From Oceanihabitans sp. 2_MG-2023 (GTDB lineage Bacteria > Bacteroidota > Bacteroidia > Flavobacteriales > Flavobacteriaceae), in the NCBI RefSeq assembly GCF_030547245.1, contig NZ_JAUOQT010000001.1, forward strand, positions 558,001 to 622,000: a stretch of 64,000 nucleotides of DNA, given 5' to 3'. The first letter of the stretch is position 1. Each line of letters opens with the position of its first letter. Made by a program: the position numbers and the translations under genes. Below, piece after piece: positions 9,285 through 18,134 of the stretch. The notes under the pieces were generated by a model, which did not search any database, was not told the DNA's origin, and saw nothing but the letters and a program-made list of their open reading frames with translations.

Positions 9285-10007
9285 ATGAAAGCAAAAGAAA
9301 TACTTAATCATTGTAAACACAGGCCTTTTGATTACCCTTCACGCGCTTGGAAATTTTACCAAGAATGGAATGATGCTATTTTTTTACATTGGGAAATAGA
9401 TTGTAATTTGATAAGACCTTTACTTCCAAATGGTTTAGAATTAGATGTTTTAAACGGAAAAACCTGGGTGAGTTTAGTGGCATTTAACATGAATAATATT
9501 GGAATTAGAAGCCTCCCTAAACTACCACATATTTCCGATTTTCATGAAATAAATATTCGTGTTTATGTTATATGTAATAATAAACCTAGTGTCTATTTTT
9601 TAAGCATGGAAGGTAGTAAACGTTCCTCGTGCAAAGTTTTAAAGTCCATTTCTAAATTTCCGTATTATCCTTCTAAAATGAAACGTACCTCTTACAGTTT
9701 TGCATCTTCAAACAAGAAAGAAAACAATTGGTTTTTTACAGAATATCGATTAGAAAATAATCCCGTAATTAAAGACGAAACAGATAATTGGTTGACGGAA
9801 CGTTATGCTACTTTTCAAGATTATAAAGGTCAATTTTTAGAATACGACGTACATCATGTTGCTTGGCCAATGCAAGCTATTGAGATTAAAAAACTAGAAA
9901 TACATTACCCTAAATTAAATCATATTCTTAATAATTATCCAAGTAAAATACATTATTCTAAAGGTGTACAGGTTTTAACTTGGGATAAAAAGAAATTAGC
10001 TTTATGA
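9285..10007 (+). CDS. DUF2071 family protein (YqjF-like)
   Basis: A 240-residue soluble protein without signal peptide or membrane segment. The N-terminus (WNDAIFLHWEIDCNLIRPLLPNGLELDVLNGKTWVSLVAF, residues about 28-65) is the recognisable DUF2071 signature, and the body has the expected alternating strands. Family members are described as acetoacetate decarboxylase-like beta-barrels with no agreed biochemical role. The next gene overlaps it by 4 nt (ATGA), so the two are translationally coupled. Enzyme activity cannot be deduced from the sequence. Confidence 0.8.
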   Translation: MKAKEILNHCKHRPFDYPSRAWKFYQEWNDAIFLHWEIDCNLIRPLLPNGLELDVLNGKTWVSLVAFNMNNIGIRSLPKLPHISDFHEINIRVYVICNNKPSVYFLSMEGSKRSSCKVLKSISKFPYYPSKMKRTSYSFASSNKKENNWFFTEYRLENNPVIKDETDNWLTERYATFQDYKGQFLEYDVHHVAWPMQAIEIKKLEIHYPKLNHILNNYPSKIHYSKGVQVLTWDKKKLAL

Positions 10008-10318
10008 AAAACCTTAAACCTTATTACGCAGTTATTTTTACTTCAACTCAAAATGAAAATATAGAAGGTTATGTAGAAATGGCTGAAAAAATGGAAATTC
10101 TAGCAAAACAGCAAGAAGGCTTTTTAGGAATAGATTCTGCTAGAGACAATGTTGGAATTACTGTAAGTTATTGGGAAACTATAGAAGCTATTAAAAACTG
10201 GAAACAGCAAACAGATCATTTAACAGCACAATTAAAAGGAAGACAAGACTGGTACAATTGGTATCATGTTAGAATTTGTAAAGTAGAACGTGAATATGCG
10301 TTTAATAGTTCGTTTTAA
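10004..10318 (+). CDS. Antibiotic biosynthesis monooxygenase (ABM) domain protein
   Basis: A 104-residue ferredoxin-like dimeric alpha/beta-barrel protein. The pattern YYAVIFTS..., GFLGIDSARD, ITVSYWETIEAIKNWK and WYNWYHVRICKVE follows the ABM/YczJ family closely; the aromatic-rich C-terminus is typical of the subgroup annotated as antibiotic biosynthesis monooxygenase. Such small proteins either oxidise quinol-like substrates or have lost activity. Its start codon overlaps the stop of the DUF2071 gene (ATGA), so they probably work in the same process, which I cannot name. Confidence 0.8.
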   Translation: MKNLKPYYAVIFTSTQNENIEGYVEMAEKMEILAKQQEGFLGIDSARDNVGITVSYWETIEAIKNWKQQTDHLTAQLKGRQDWYNWYHVRICKVEREYAFNSSF

Positions 10319-10377
10319 TACAAAAAAGTTACAACAGAAGCAATTAGAGCTTGTTTCGTTTTACTGCAATAAAAAAA

Positions 10378-12699
10378 TTATCGCTTTAAAGTAAAATGCC
10401 CTTTCATTTCTTGATTGTCTAAAATGACAATATACCAATAATCTGCACTTGGAAGTTCTTGATTGTTAAATGTGCCGTCCCAAACAAAAGGACTGTTTTT
10501 AGCGCTTTTTATAAGCTTTCCAAAACGATCAAAAACATACACTTCGGAAGTATTATAATTCTCCATTCCATTTAAGTTAAAAGTATCATTATATCCATCA
10601 TTATTTGGTGTGAAAAAAGTAGGAATTGCAAAATGCAAATGTGTAATTATCACTGGATTACAACCTCTTACATCTTTCACATACACAGTATTTAAACCAT
10701 TTTCTACATTATAAAACGTATTACTAGACTGGTATTGAACTCCATCTAGAGCGTATAAAAAATCGCCCATATTTGTAGTTTCGACAACAATATCATTTCC
10801 AACAGATATAACACTTTCGATAATTGGTTTATCTATTTGAGTAACTTGAAAATTAATAATTTCGGTAGTACAACTATCGGATATTTCTACAGAATAATTA
10901 CCTGGATTACTAATTGTTATACTTTGTGAGATTTCTCCCGAATCCCAATCGAAATCTGGGTTTATTAAAGTGGTATTAGCAAATAAAGTGATGTCTTCTC
11001 CTTCGCAAAAGCTGTAGGACTCATTACTCTCTGTCATAGGTTCTATTCCCCTATTTTCCCATTCACATGTTATAGGATTAAACTGAAAATCATCCCAGCA
11101 AGTTACATTTGGAGGCTGTACATCTTGAAATCCAATATTTTGCCATGTACAAGTTGTTGTATCAAACTGATAATCGTCCCAACAGTTTATAATTGGTGGC
11201 TGTACATCTTGCATACCATTATTTTGCCATGCACAAGATGCTGTATCAAATTGGTAATCATCCCAACAATTTACATTTGGTGGTTGTGCATCTTGCACTC
11301 CAATATTTTGCCATGTACAAGAAGTTGTGTCGAATTGAAAAGCATCCCAACAGTTCACATTTGATGGTTGTATATCTTGTGTTCCTATATTTTGCCATGT
11401 ACAAGTTGTTGTGTCGAACTGAAAATCATCCCAACAATTTACAATTGGTGGCTGTATATCTTGCGAACCATTATTTTGCCATGTACAAGATGCTGTATCA
11501 AATTGGTAATTATCCCAACAGGTTATATTTGGTGGTTGTGCATCTTGCACTCCAATATTTTGCCATGTACAAGTTGTTGTGTCAAACTGATAATCGTCCC
11601 AACAATTTACAATTGGTGGTTGCGTATCTTGCGAACCATTATTTTGCCATGTGCAAGAAGCTGTATCTAATTGATAATCATCCCAACAAGTTATATTTGG
11701 TGGTTGTGGTCCTGCTTGTGTAATGATCACAGAAAAAACATCTGAAAAAGTTATACAATCTGCATTATTTAAGTTTGTTGCATATTCAGCAACTTTTGCT
11801 CTGTAATATATAGTAGAAGTGACTCCAGAAACCGTTAAGGTAGCATTTGTTTCTCCTATAATATCTCCCCAAGTAATTCCATCTACACTTTCTTGCCACT
11901 GATAAAAATGACTACTAAAAACCGTATTATCTGGTGTTGCAGTAAAAATGGTATTATAAGGTGTATCTACACTACATAAAGCAGCAGCATTATCGCCTGA
12001 AGAATCTGTAATCCCTATAAAGTCACCACAACTTTTAAAAACAATATCATCAATCGCTAAATCGTTTCCACAACCACCAATTCCATTATTAATCATTTTT
12101 AAAATCACAGAAGTTTGAGCAGGTAATGTTTGAAATACTAATGCGTATTGTTCCCAATTAGGAGAATTAGTTTCAAAAATATCTCCTGTATTACCACTAG
12201 CTAATCTATTAGTGTCGGTATTATCCCATATTTCAAATCCAACATTAATTGGAATGGTTCCTGAAGAAAGTGTAGAACAAAACCCACCAGCAATCACTAG
12301 ATTCATCATCCATGCAGAAAACTCATAAGTAGTATTTTCACATAAACCAGAAACAATAGTTCTATAAAACTCACCAGCAGAAAAACTCGCATTTACAACA
12401 AGCATTTTTCCATTAATATCACCAGCAGTATGGTCTTGAATTGCATGCCAACCAAAAGTGTTTCCAGAAGTGGTATTCATAACCGAATAAAATCCGTCAT
12501 TCGGAATTCCATTAAAATAAGAATACGTTGTAGTACCAGCTGGTAAAGTCGTGTTTGTTGTTCCAGTACCAAAGGTTTCTGTAAAAATGGAATCGCCAGA
12601 ATTTCCTTGACAAAAACCTAATTGCGCAAGTATATTTCCGGTAGAAAAAAACACAAGAAAAATTAGGAAAACATTATGATATACAAGGCTTTTTTTCAT
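10378..12699 (-). CDS. T9SS-secreted surface protein with eight 28-residue CWD repeats and CHU_C sorting domain
   Basis: A 773-residue secreted protein. Residues 1-26 are a signal peptide (ending NILAQ). Residues about 30-230 form a jelly-roll-like domain (GEFYRTIVSG, NNGIGGCGNDLAIDDIVFKSC), followed by an Ig-like stretch. Residues 331-554 hold eight tandem 28-residue repeats of the form CWDDYQFDTTTCTWQN, each with two cysteines and three tryptophans or aromatic positions. The last ~85 residues (FFTPNNDGYND, VYVFDRFGKLI, WDGTFNNQELPSADYWY) are the gliding-motility-associated C-terminal domain that directs type B export by the type IX system. It is likely a surface adhesin or matrix protein. 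Repeats may vary in number among strains. It lies between the ABM gene and pbpC, and is oriented opposite to both. Confidence 0.88.
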   Translation of the reverse strand: MKKSLVYHNVFLIFLVFFSTGNILAQLGFCQGNSGDSIFTETFGTGTTNTTLPAGTTTYSYFNGIPNDGFYSVMNTTSGNTFGWHAIQDHTAGDINGKMLVVNASFSAGEFYRTIVSGLCENTTYEFSAWMMNLVIAGGFCSTLSSGTIPINVGFEIWDNTDTNRLASGNTGDIFETNSPNWEQYALVFQTLPAQTSVILKMINNGIGGCGNDLAIDDIVFKSCGDFIGITDSSGDNAAALCSVDTPYNTIFTATPDNTVFSSHFYQWQESVDGITWGDIIGETNATLTVSGVTSTIYYRAKVAEYATNLNNADCITFSDVFSVIITQAGPQPPNITCWDDYQLDTASCTWQNNGSQDTQPPIVNCWDDYQFDTTTCTWQNIGVQDAQPPNITCWDNYQFDTASCTWQNNGSQDIQPPIVNCWDDFQFDTTTCTWQNIGTQDIQPSNVNCWDAFQFDTTSCTWQNIGVQDAQPPNVNCWDDYQFDTASCAWQNNGMQDVQPPIINCWDDYQFDTTTCTWQNIGFQDVQPPNVTCWDDFQFNPITCEWENRGIEPMTESNESYSFCEGEDITLFANTTLINPDFDWDSGEISQSITISNPGNYSVEISDSCTTEIINFQVTQIDKPIIESVISVGNDIVVETTNMGDFLYALDGVQYQSSNTFYNVENGLNTVYVKDVRGCNPVIITHLHFAIPTFFTPNNDGYNDTFNLNGMENYNTSEVYVFDRFGKLIKSAKNSPFVWDGTFNNQELPSADYWYIVILDNQEMKGHFTLKR
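11038..11709 (-). repeat. Eight tandem 84-bp coding repeats inside the T9SS surface protein
   Basis: The 84-bp unit equals 28 codons and keeps frame. Units 1, 3 and 6 carry ASC(T/A)WQNNG while 2, 4 and 7 carry TTCTWQNIG, so much of the array is built of 168-bp two-unit blocks; unit 8 is divergent and forms the edge. This layout suggests growth by duplication of unit pairs. Confidence 0.9.
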
Positions 12700-12788
12700 C
12701 TAAATCTATTATTGTAAGATTTCTAAAATAACTATATTTATTGAATTACAAATAAGATAAAAGAACTAAAACTAAAGATGTGCAGTTC

Positions 12789-15140
12789 ATGTATAGGTTA
12801 AAAAGTTATATATATAAGAATAAAGTAAAATCTACAGTATTAGTAGTGCTATTACTTGCTTATTATTTCTGTTTACCGAAGCAACTTTTTAAAGACCCAA
12901 CAGCAACAGTGATAACAAGTTCTAATAATAAACTTCTTGGTGCACAAATTGCAAAAGATGGACAATGGCGATTTCCAGAAAACGATACTATACCAAAAAA
13001 ATTTAAAACTTGTATTATTCAATTTGAAGACGAATATTTTTACAAACATCCAGGTTTTAATCCTATTTCTATATTTAAAGCACTAAAACAAAACATACAA
13101 TCTGGGGAAGTAAAACGAGGTGGAAGTACCATTACACAACAAGTAATTCGTCTTTCAAGAAAAGGACAGTCTAGAACTTATTTCGAAAAAATTAAAGAAA
13201 TCATTCTTGCTACACGATTAGAATTTCGCGAAAGCAAAGAACAAATATTATCGTTTTATAGCAGTCATGCTCCTTTTGGCGGAAATGTAGTTGGTATTGA
13301 TGCTGCATCTTGGCGCTATTTTAATAGAAATGCAAACCAATTATCATGGGCAGAAAGCGCGACACTTGCTGTTTTACCTAATGCACCAAGTTTAATTTAT
13401 CCAGGGAAAAACCAAGAACGATTACGAGCAAAGCGAAATCGTTTATTAAAAAAACTACTAGAAAAACAGATTATAGATTCACTCACCTATACTTTATCGA
13501 TAGCTGAAGGTTTACCACAAAAACCATATCCTTTACCACAAACAGCACCTCATCTATTACAAAAAATAGCTAAAACAAATTATGGGAAACGCGTACAAAC
13601 CACCATTAAATCTGGACTGCAAAATCAAGTCAATGCTATTGTAAAAAATCACTATAATTTATTGAAACAAAATGAAATTTACAATATATCTGCCTTAGTT
13701 TTAGATGTAAAAACGCGACAAGTGTTAGCCTATGTAGGTAATACACCTACAGACAAAACACACCAAAAGGATGTAGATATTATAGACAAGCCAAGAAGTA
13801 CAGGAAGCGTTTTAAAACCATTCTTGTACGCTGCTATGTTAGATTCTGGAGATTTGTTACCTAATACTTTAATTGCAGATGTGCCAACACAATATGGCAA
13901 CTATTCTCCTGTAAATTTTAATAAAGAATACGATGGTGCCGTTCCTGCAAGTCGTGCTTTATCTCGTTCTTTAAACGTACCTGCTGTACGCATGCTTCAG
14001 GAGTTTGGTTTAGACAGGTTTCATCATTATTTAAAAAAATTAAACCTAAAAGATTTAAAATACAACGCAAATCATTATGGCTTAACATTAGTTTTGGGGG
14101 GTGCAGAAAGTAATCTCTGGGATTTATGTAAAAGCTATGCTTCGTTATCTTCAACCATAAATCATTACTCCGAAAATTCTAGTCAATATTATACCAATGA
14201 ATTTTGCGAACCTACTTTTTTAGCTTCTGAAAAAATAGATTTTGGAAAGAAAACTTCAGAAAAAACCTTATTGGATGCAGCTTCCATTTACTTAACATAC
14301 GAAAGTTTAAAAGAAGTAAACAGACCAGAAAGTGATGAGAGTTGGGAATTTTTTGATGGTTCTAAACAAATCGCCTGGAAGACAGGAACCAGCTTTGGTT
14401 TTCGTGATGCTTGGGCAATTGGTACTACTAAAGATTATGTAGTTGGTATTTGGGTTGGTAATGCAGATGGCGAAGGAAGACCAGGTTTAGTAGGTGTGCA
14501 AACAGCTGCTCCAGTTTTATTTGATATTTTTGATGTTTTACCAAATAGCGATTGGTTTGTAAAACCTTTTGATGAAATGCAAAAAGTTCGCATCTGTACA
14601 AAAAGTGGTTATAGAGCGACAGAAAACTGTGAGGAAATCGAAAATAAATTCATACAGGTTAGCGGATTAAAAACGAAACCCTGTCCGTACCATATGCTTG
14701 TGCATTTAGATAAAAACGAAAAGTATCAAGTAAATTCCTCGTGTGAAGATATTAGTAACATGGAAAACAAATCTTGGTTTGTACTTCCACCTTTAATGGA
14801 ATTCTATTACAAAACTAAAAATCCTTTTTACAAACGGCTACCAAAATTTAGAAGCGATTGTTTAGGCGAAAACCCTGTTTCTATGCAATTTATTTATCCA
14901 AAAGAGAATACAACTGTTTTCTTGCCAAAAGATTTTGATGGAAACACGAATGAACTGGTTTTAAAAATTGCACATTCTAAACCAGAAACTACTTTATTTT
15001 GGTATGTAGATACTGTTTTTGTTGGTACTACAAAAGACATTCATGATTTGGCAATACTACCAAAAGTAGGAAAACATAAAATTACTGTTGTAGATGCTTT
15101 TGGCAATGAAGTAAAGCGTTTTATTACGGTTTCCAAATAG
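12789..15140 (+). CDS. pbpC: Penicillin-binding protein 1C
   Basis: A bifunctional class A peptidoglycan synthase of 783 residues from this ATG. After one membrane segment (about 16-31) comes the glycosyltransferase domain with the catalytic Glu in FEDEYFYKHPG and the GGSTITQQV motif. The transpeptidase domain has the SVLK tetrad at about residue 340 and KTGTS at about 530. The C-terminal ~90 residues are the PBP1C-specific beta domain (BiPBP_C). PBP1C is thought to repair peptidoglycan together with alpha-2-macroglobulin, encoded upstream. I prefer ATG 12789; an in-frame GTG at 12780 would add three residues. It ends on the base next to the last base of the convergent gene. Confidence 0.93.
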   Translation: MYRLKSYIYKNKVKSTVLVVLLLAYYFCLPKQLFKDPTATVITSSNNKLLGAQIAKDGQWRFPENDTIPKKFKTCIIQFEDEYFYKHPGFNPISIFKALKQNIQSGEVKRGGSTITQQVIRLSRKGQSRTYFEKIKEIILATRLEFRESKEQILSFYSSHAPFGGNVVGIDAASWRYFNRNANQLSWAESATLAVLPNAPSLIYPGKNQERLRAKRNRLLKKLLEKQIIDSLTYTLSIAEGLPQKPYPLPQTAPHLLQKIAKTNYGKRVQTTIKSGLQNQVNAIVKNHYNLLKQNEIYNISALVLDVKTRQVLAYVGNTPTDKTHQKDVDIIDKPRSTGSVLKPFLYAAMLDSGDLLPNTLIADVPTQYGNYSPVNFNKEYDGAVPASRALSRSLNVPAVRMLQEFGLDRFHHYLKKLNLKDLKYNANHYGLTLVLGGAESNLWDLCKSYASLSSTINHYSENSSQYYTNEFCEPTFLASEKIDFGKKTSEKTLLDAASIYLTYESLKEVNRPESDESWEFFDGSKQIAWKTGTSFGFRDAWAIGTTKDYVVGIWVGNADGEGRPGLVGVQTAAPVLFDIFDVLPNSDWFVKPFDEMQKVRICTKSGYRATENCEEIENKFIQVSGLKTKPCPYHMLVHLDKNEKYQVNSSCEDISNMENKSWFVLPPLMEFYYKTKNPFYKRLPKFRSDCLGENPVSMQFIYPKENTTVFLPKDFDGNTNELVLKIAHSKPETTLFWYVDTVFVGTTKDIHDLAILPKVGKHKITVVDAFGNEVKRFITVSK

Positions 15141-15674
15141 CTATCGTAAAGAAATCCCTTTCGCGCACCACCAAGGGTGCATTTCTATTTTTAATCTTCC
15201 AGCTTGTACCATAGGATCTAGATTCGCCAAGCTATCTGCTATTTTTTTAGTTGGCACATTATACACAGTAATACCACGAATATCTCCATCGTCACCAAAA
15301 GGTCCCGATAAATCTGCATAACCCTCGGCATACATTCTGCTTAAATGTTCTAAATGATCCTCTTGTAATGCTTTTGCTTCTTCTTCATTCTGGTTTCTAA
15401 TTGGTCCCGTTTTTAAGAAAGCCATAAAATATTTTTGCATGATTACGGTATCTTTGGTTTTTTCATCTACATAATTAAACGTTTCAAAACCTTTGGCTTT
15501 AAGTTCTGCTAATACATTAGCGACAGATTTTTTTACTTCCTGTATATCAGGAACTACTTCTTCAATAACTTCTTCTTCTGGAACGGTTGAAATTTTGTTG
15601 GTTATCGTTTTACTCTCTTTTTTGCATGCAAGAACCGTTGTACATACAAGAATTAAAATTATAATTTGTTTCAT
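15141..15674 (-). CDS. YCII-related domain lipoprotein
   Basis: A 177-residue lipoprotein: the signal peptide ends in TTVLAC with lipidated Cys17. A Glu/Val-rich linker follows to about residue 60. Residues about 75-175 carry the YCII ferredoxin-like fold (YFMAFLKTGPIRN, QEDHLEHLSRMYAEGYADLSGPFGDDGDIRGITVY), with the conserved His of YCII proteins in EDHLEHL. Cytosolic YCII proteins are small and of unclear role (muconolactone isomerase-like fold); export with a lipid anchor is a Bacteroidota habit. Its stop abuts the stop of pbpC with no base between. It ends 2 nt after the CYTH gene, so it is likely in one transcript with it. Confidence 0.82.
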   Translation of the reverse strand: MKQIIILILVCTTVLACKKESKTITNKISTVPEEEVIEEVVPDIQEVKKSVANVLAELKAKGFETFNYVDEKTKDTVIMQKYFMAFLKTGPIRNQNEEEAKALQEDHLEHLSRMYAEGYADLSGPFGDDGDIRGITVYNVPTKKIADSLANLDPMVQAGRLKIEMHPWWCAKGISLR

Positions 15675-15676
15675 AG

Positions 15677-16165
15677 TTAATGTTCTTTATTTGTCCAAGT
15701 AGTATATGGGTTGTTACTTAATTGCGAGTTGTAATATTTTATTTTACCTGTAACTTCTTTACCAAGCCAATGTGGTTTTGTGAATAATTCAGCTTCGGTT
15801 TGTAATTCTACTTCGGCTACAATTAATCCTTCATTTTTACCAAAAAATTCATCTACTTCAAAAATATGATTATTTACTTTAACTTCATACCTAATCTTAT
15901 CAATAACTCCTTTTTTACAAAGTTTCAAAAGATCTTCTGCTTCGCTTTTAGAAATTTCTTTTTCCCACTCAAAACGAGATAATCCGCTTTTTGAAGATGC
16001 TCCCTTTATGGTTAAAAAACCTTGTTCTCCTTTTAACCTTACACGAACGGTTCTTTTTTTATTAGTACTTAAAAACCCTTGAACAATCTTTGTATGCTTA
16101 AAAGCTTCGTCTTTAAACAGTGTAGATTTTACTAAAAATTTACGTTCTATTTCTAAGTTATGCAT
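15677..16165 (-). CDS. CYTH domain protein (inorganic triphosphatase-like)
   Basis: A 162-residue protein that consists of one CYTH domain. The hallmark ExExK motif is EIERK at residues 5-9, followed by basic strands (RTVRVRLKGEQGFLTIKG) and acidic strands (FEVDEFFGKNEGLIVAEVEL) of the triphosphate tunnel. Short bacterial CYTH proteins hydrolyse inorganic triphosphate in the presence of a divalent metal. All tunnel residues I can recognise are present, so it should be active. Its start overlaps the end of the lysoplasmalogenase gene by 8 nt and its stop is 2 nt from the YCII lipoprotein gene, which suggests a three-gene transcript. Confidence 0.87.
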   Translation of the reverse strand: MHNLEIERKFLVKSTLFKDEAFKHTKIVQGFLSTNKKRTVRVRLKGEQGFLTIKGASSKSGLSRFEWEKEISKSEAEDLLKLCKKGVIDKIRYEVKVNNHIFEVDEFFGKNEGLIVAEVELQTEAELFTKPHWLGKEVTGKIKYYNSQLSNNPYTTWTNKEH

Positions 16166-16832
16166 TTGTTTTTGTTTTATTGTGAATATGAATAGTAGAA
16201 AGTGAAATTAATGTAACTGCAGACCAATAAGTACTAGAAACTAAAAATTGTGCGATAGTAAAATCTGCAATAAACCTTCTATACGATAGTACAGAATCGG
16301 AAACTAAAAACAAAGAAGCCCCTATTGCAATTAGTAAAAAGCCATATTCCTTTTTCCAAACATATAAGTTTATTGCTTGCCAAGCCATAAGCACAATACA
16401 AGTTACATATAGAATTACTGGAATCATTAAATTACCTAAATGGTCTTTTAAATTAAAAAAGATAAGACTAGCTATTATTAATAACGGAATTAGTGTTTTA
16501 ATGTTCCACAAAAAACCATTAATGGTTGTAAATCCATACACAAAAAATAAGTGACCAATTAAAAAGGAAGCTAAACCAAAAACAAAATAGGTATCAAACA
16601 TTAAAAAAACATCTCCAAAAAGACAAAACACCAAACCAATTAATATAATATTCTTGTATGGTTTTAGTCCATTTTTAGCATATAAAAAAGGTAATAGTAT
16701 TACTAGTATGGTAGATAATGGCTTAAAAATATAATGCATTATAGTATTCTCTATGTAAGACGAAATGATGGTACAGAGTACAGAAATTATTATTAAAATG
16801 AGAAGAATACTTTTTTTCATGAATTGTTTCAT
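16158..16832 (-). CDS. Lysoplasmalogenase (YhhN/TMEM86 family)
   Basis: A 224-residue integral membrane protein with about eight hydrophobic segments. The motif FCLFGDVFLMF (residues about 70-80) and the late segment GASLFLVSDSVLSYRRF are the two conserved acidic-residue regions of the YhhN/TMEM86 family, whose animal members hydrolyse the vinyl ether bond of lysoplasmalogens. The bacterial substrate is uncertain because plasmalogens are not expected in an aerobic flavobacterium. A second in-frame Met at codon 5 is an equally good start. Only 24 nt separate it from the divergent dinB, so both promoters must overlap. Confidence 0.82.
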   Translation of the reverse strand: MKQFMKKSILLILIIISVLCTIISSYIENTIMHYIFKPLSTILVILLPFLYAKNGLKPYKNIILIGLVFCLFGDVFLMFDTYFVFGLASFLIGHLFFVYGFTTINGFLWNIKTLIPLLIIASLIFFNLKDHLGNLMIPVILYVTCIVLMAWQAINLYVWKKEYGFLLIAIGASLFLVSDSVLSYRRFIADFTIAQFLVSSTYWSAVTLISLSTIHIHNKTKTNA

Positions 16833-16856
16833 TCTATTATTGTCTAAATTTACATC

Positions 16857-17960
16857 ATGTCTAACGATTTACCAATACGAAAAATTATTCATGTAGATAT
16901 GGATGCTTTTTATGCATCTGTAGAGCAAATGGATAATCCCGAATTACGAGGCAAACCTATAGCTGTTGGTGGTGGAGGTACTCGAGGAGTGGTAAGTGCT
17001 GCAAGTTATGAAGCTAGAAAATTTGGAGTACGAAGTGCTATAAGCGGCGCACAAGCAAGACGAAATTGCCCAGAACTTATTTTTGTAAAACCTAGATATG
17101 ATAGATATACAGAAATTTCTAAAAAGGTGAAAAAGATTTTTTTCGATTATACAGATTTGGTAGAGCCACTTTCTTTAGACGAAGCCTATTTAGATGTAAC
17201 CGAAAACAAAAAAGGAAACCCTAGCGCATCTTTACTTGCAAAAGAAATTAGAGATCGTATTTTTAATGAGGTTGGTTTAACAGCTTCTGCAGGAATTAGT
17301 ATCAATAAGTTTATAGCAAAGGTTGCAAGTGATTACAACAAACCTAACGGGCAAAAAACAGTAAATCCCGAAGAGGTTTTAGAATTTTTGGAGGTTTTAG
17401 ATATCCGAAAATTTTATGGTGTTGGTAAAGTTACCGCCGAAAAAATGTATCAAAAAGGCATCTTTACAGGAAAAGACTTAAAGTCTAAAACGCTAGAATA
17501 TCTAGATGAAAACTTTGGAAAATCTGGACGATACTACTATTATATTGTTAGAGGAATACATAACAGTGAAGTAAAACCAAACAGAATTAGAAAATCCCTT
17601 GCTGCAGAACGTACTTTTCATGAAAATCTTTCTTCTGAAATATTCATGCTAGAAAAACTAGAACATATTGCTGCCGAAGTTTCTAGACGATTGTATAAAA
17701 GTAAAGTAGCAGGGAAAACAGTCACCTTAAAAATTAAATACAGTGATTTCACATTACAAACTAGAAGTAAAACATTACCATATTTTATAAGTGATTCTAG
17801 TATTATATTAGAAACTGCAAAAGATTTATTGTATCAAGAAAAAATGAGTAATTCGGTGCGATTGCTTGGTATTTCGCTCTCTAATCTAAATACCGAAAAA
17901 TCTAAAAAACCTAAAGTTGTTAAAAAGGAAGTAACCGTTCAGCTACAGTTTGATTTTTAA
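16857..17960 (+). CDS. dinB: DNA polymerase IV
   Basis: A Y-family translesion polymerase of 367 residues. Metal-binding acidic residues are in HVDMDAFYASVEQ (Asp14, Asp16) and SLDEAYLD (Asp108, Glu109). The thumb and little-finger domains follow (YGVGKVTAEKMY helix-hairpin-helix, residues about 185-200). The extreme C-terminus QLQFDF is a good match to the sliding-clamp binding motif. The steric-gate position after the first aspartates is Phe/Tyr (AFYAS) as usual. It lies back to back with the lysoplasmalogenase gene. No LexA-like box was recognised upstream. Confidence 0.95.
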   Translation: MSNDLPIRKIIHVDMDAFYASVEQMDNPELRGKPIAVGGGGTRGVVSAASYEARKFGVRSAISGAQARRNCPELIFVKPRYDRYTEISKKVKKIFFDYTDLVEPLSLDEAYLDVTENKKGNPSASLLAKEIRDRIFNEVGLTASAGISINKFIAKVASDYNKPNGQKTVNPEEVLEFLEVLDIRKFYGVGKVTAEKMYQKGIFTGKDLKSKTLEYLDENFGKSGRYYYYIVRGIHNSEVKPNRIRKSLAAERTFHENLSSEIFMLEKLEHIAAEVSRRLYKSKVAGKTVTLKIKYSDFTLQTRSKTLPYFISDSSIILETAKDLLYQEKMSNSVRLLGISLSNLNTEKSKKPKVVKKEVTVQLQFDF

Positions 17961-18134
17961 AGCTACAGCAAATTAGCAACAGGCTCTATTTTTTCTTAAA
18001 ATTTTCAAGGATTAAAAATAAAACAGCTATATATAATCAATTATTTAAAACCCATTAAAAAGTAAAACAAGCACTTCTTTAAGCGTATGGATTGCCTTAT
18101 ATTTAAAGGAATAAATTATTTTAAAAAACATGTT

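Noticed and set aside
11038-11709. Regular repeats that might suggest a CRISPR array.
   Set aside because: The whole unit is repeated without unique spacers, it keeps frame and codes for a conserved 28-residue motif; no cas gene is near.
11125-11723. Overlapping plus-strand reading frames of 79-176 codons with regular repeats.
   Set aside because: They are antisense to the 84-bp coding repeats of the T9SS protein. Because 84 is divisible by three, any frame without a stop in one unit stays open across the array.
12778-12801. A seven-codon frame (ATG to TAA) overlapping the pbpC start.
   Set aside because: Too short to judge and explained by chance; it does make the pbpC start less certain.
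18087-18134. A longer start for the cupin lipoprotein.
   Set aside because: The added 16 residues are not hydrophobic and would spoil the lipoprotein signal that begins at 18135.
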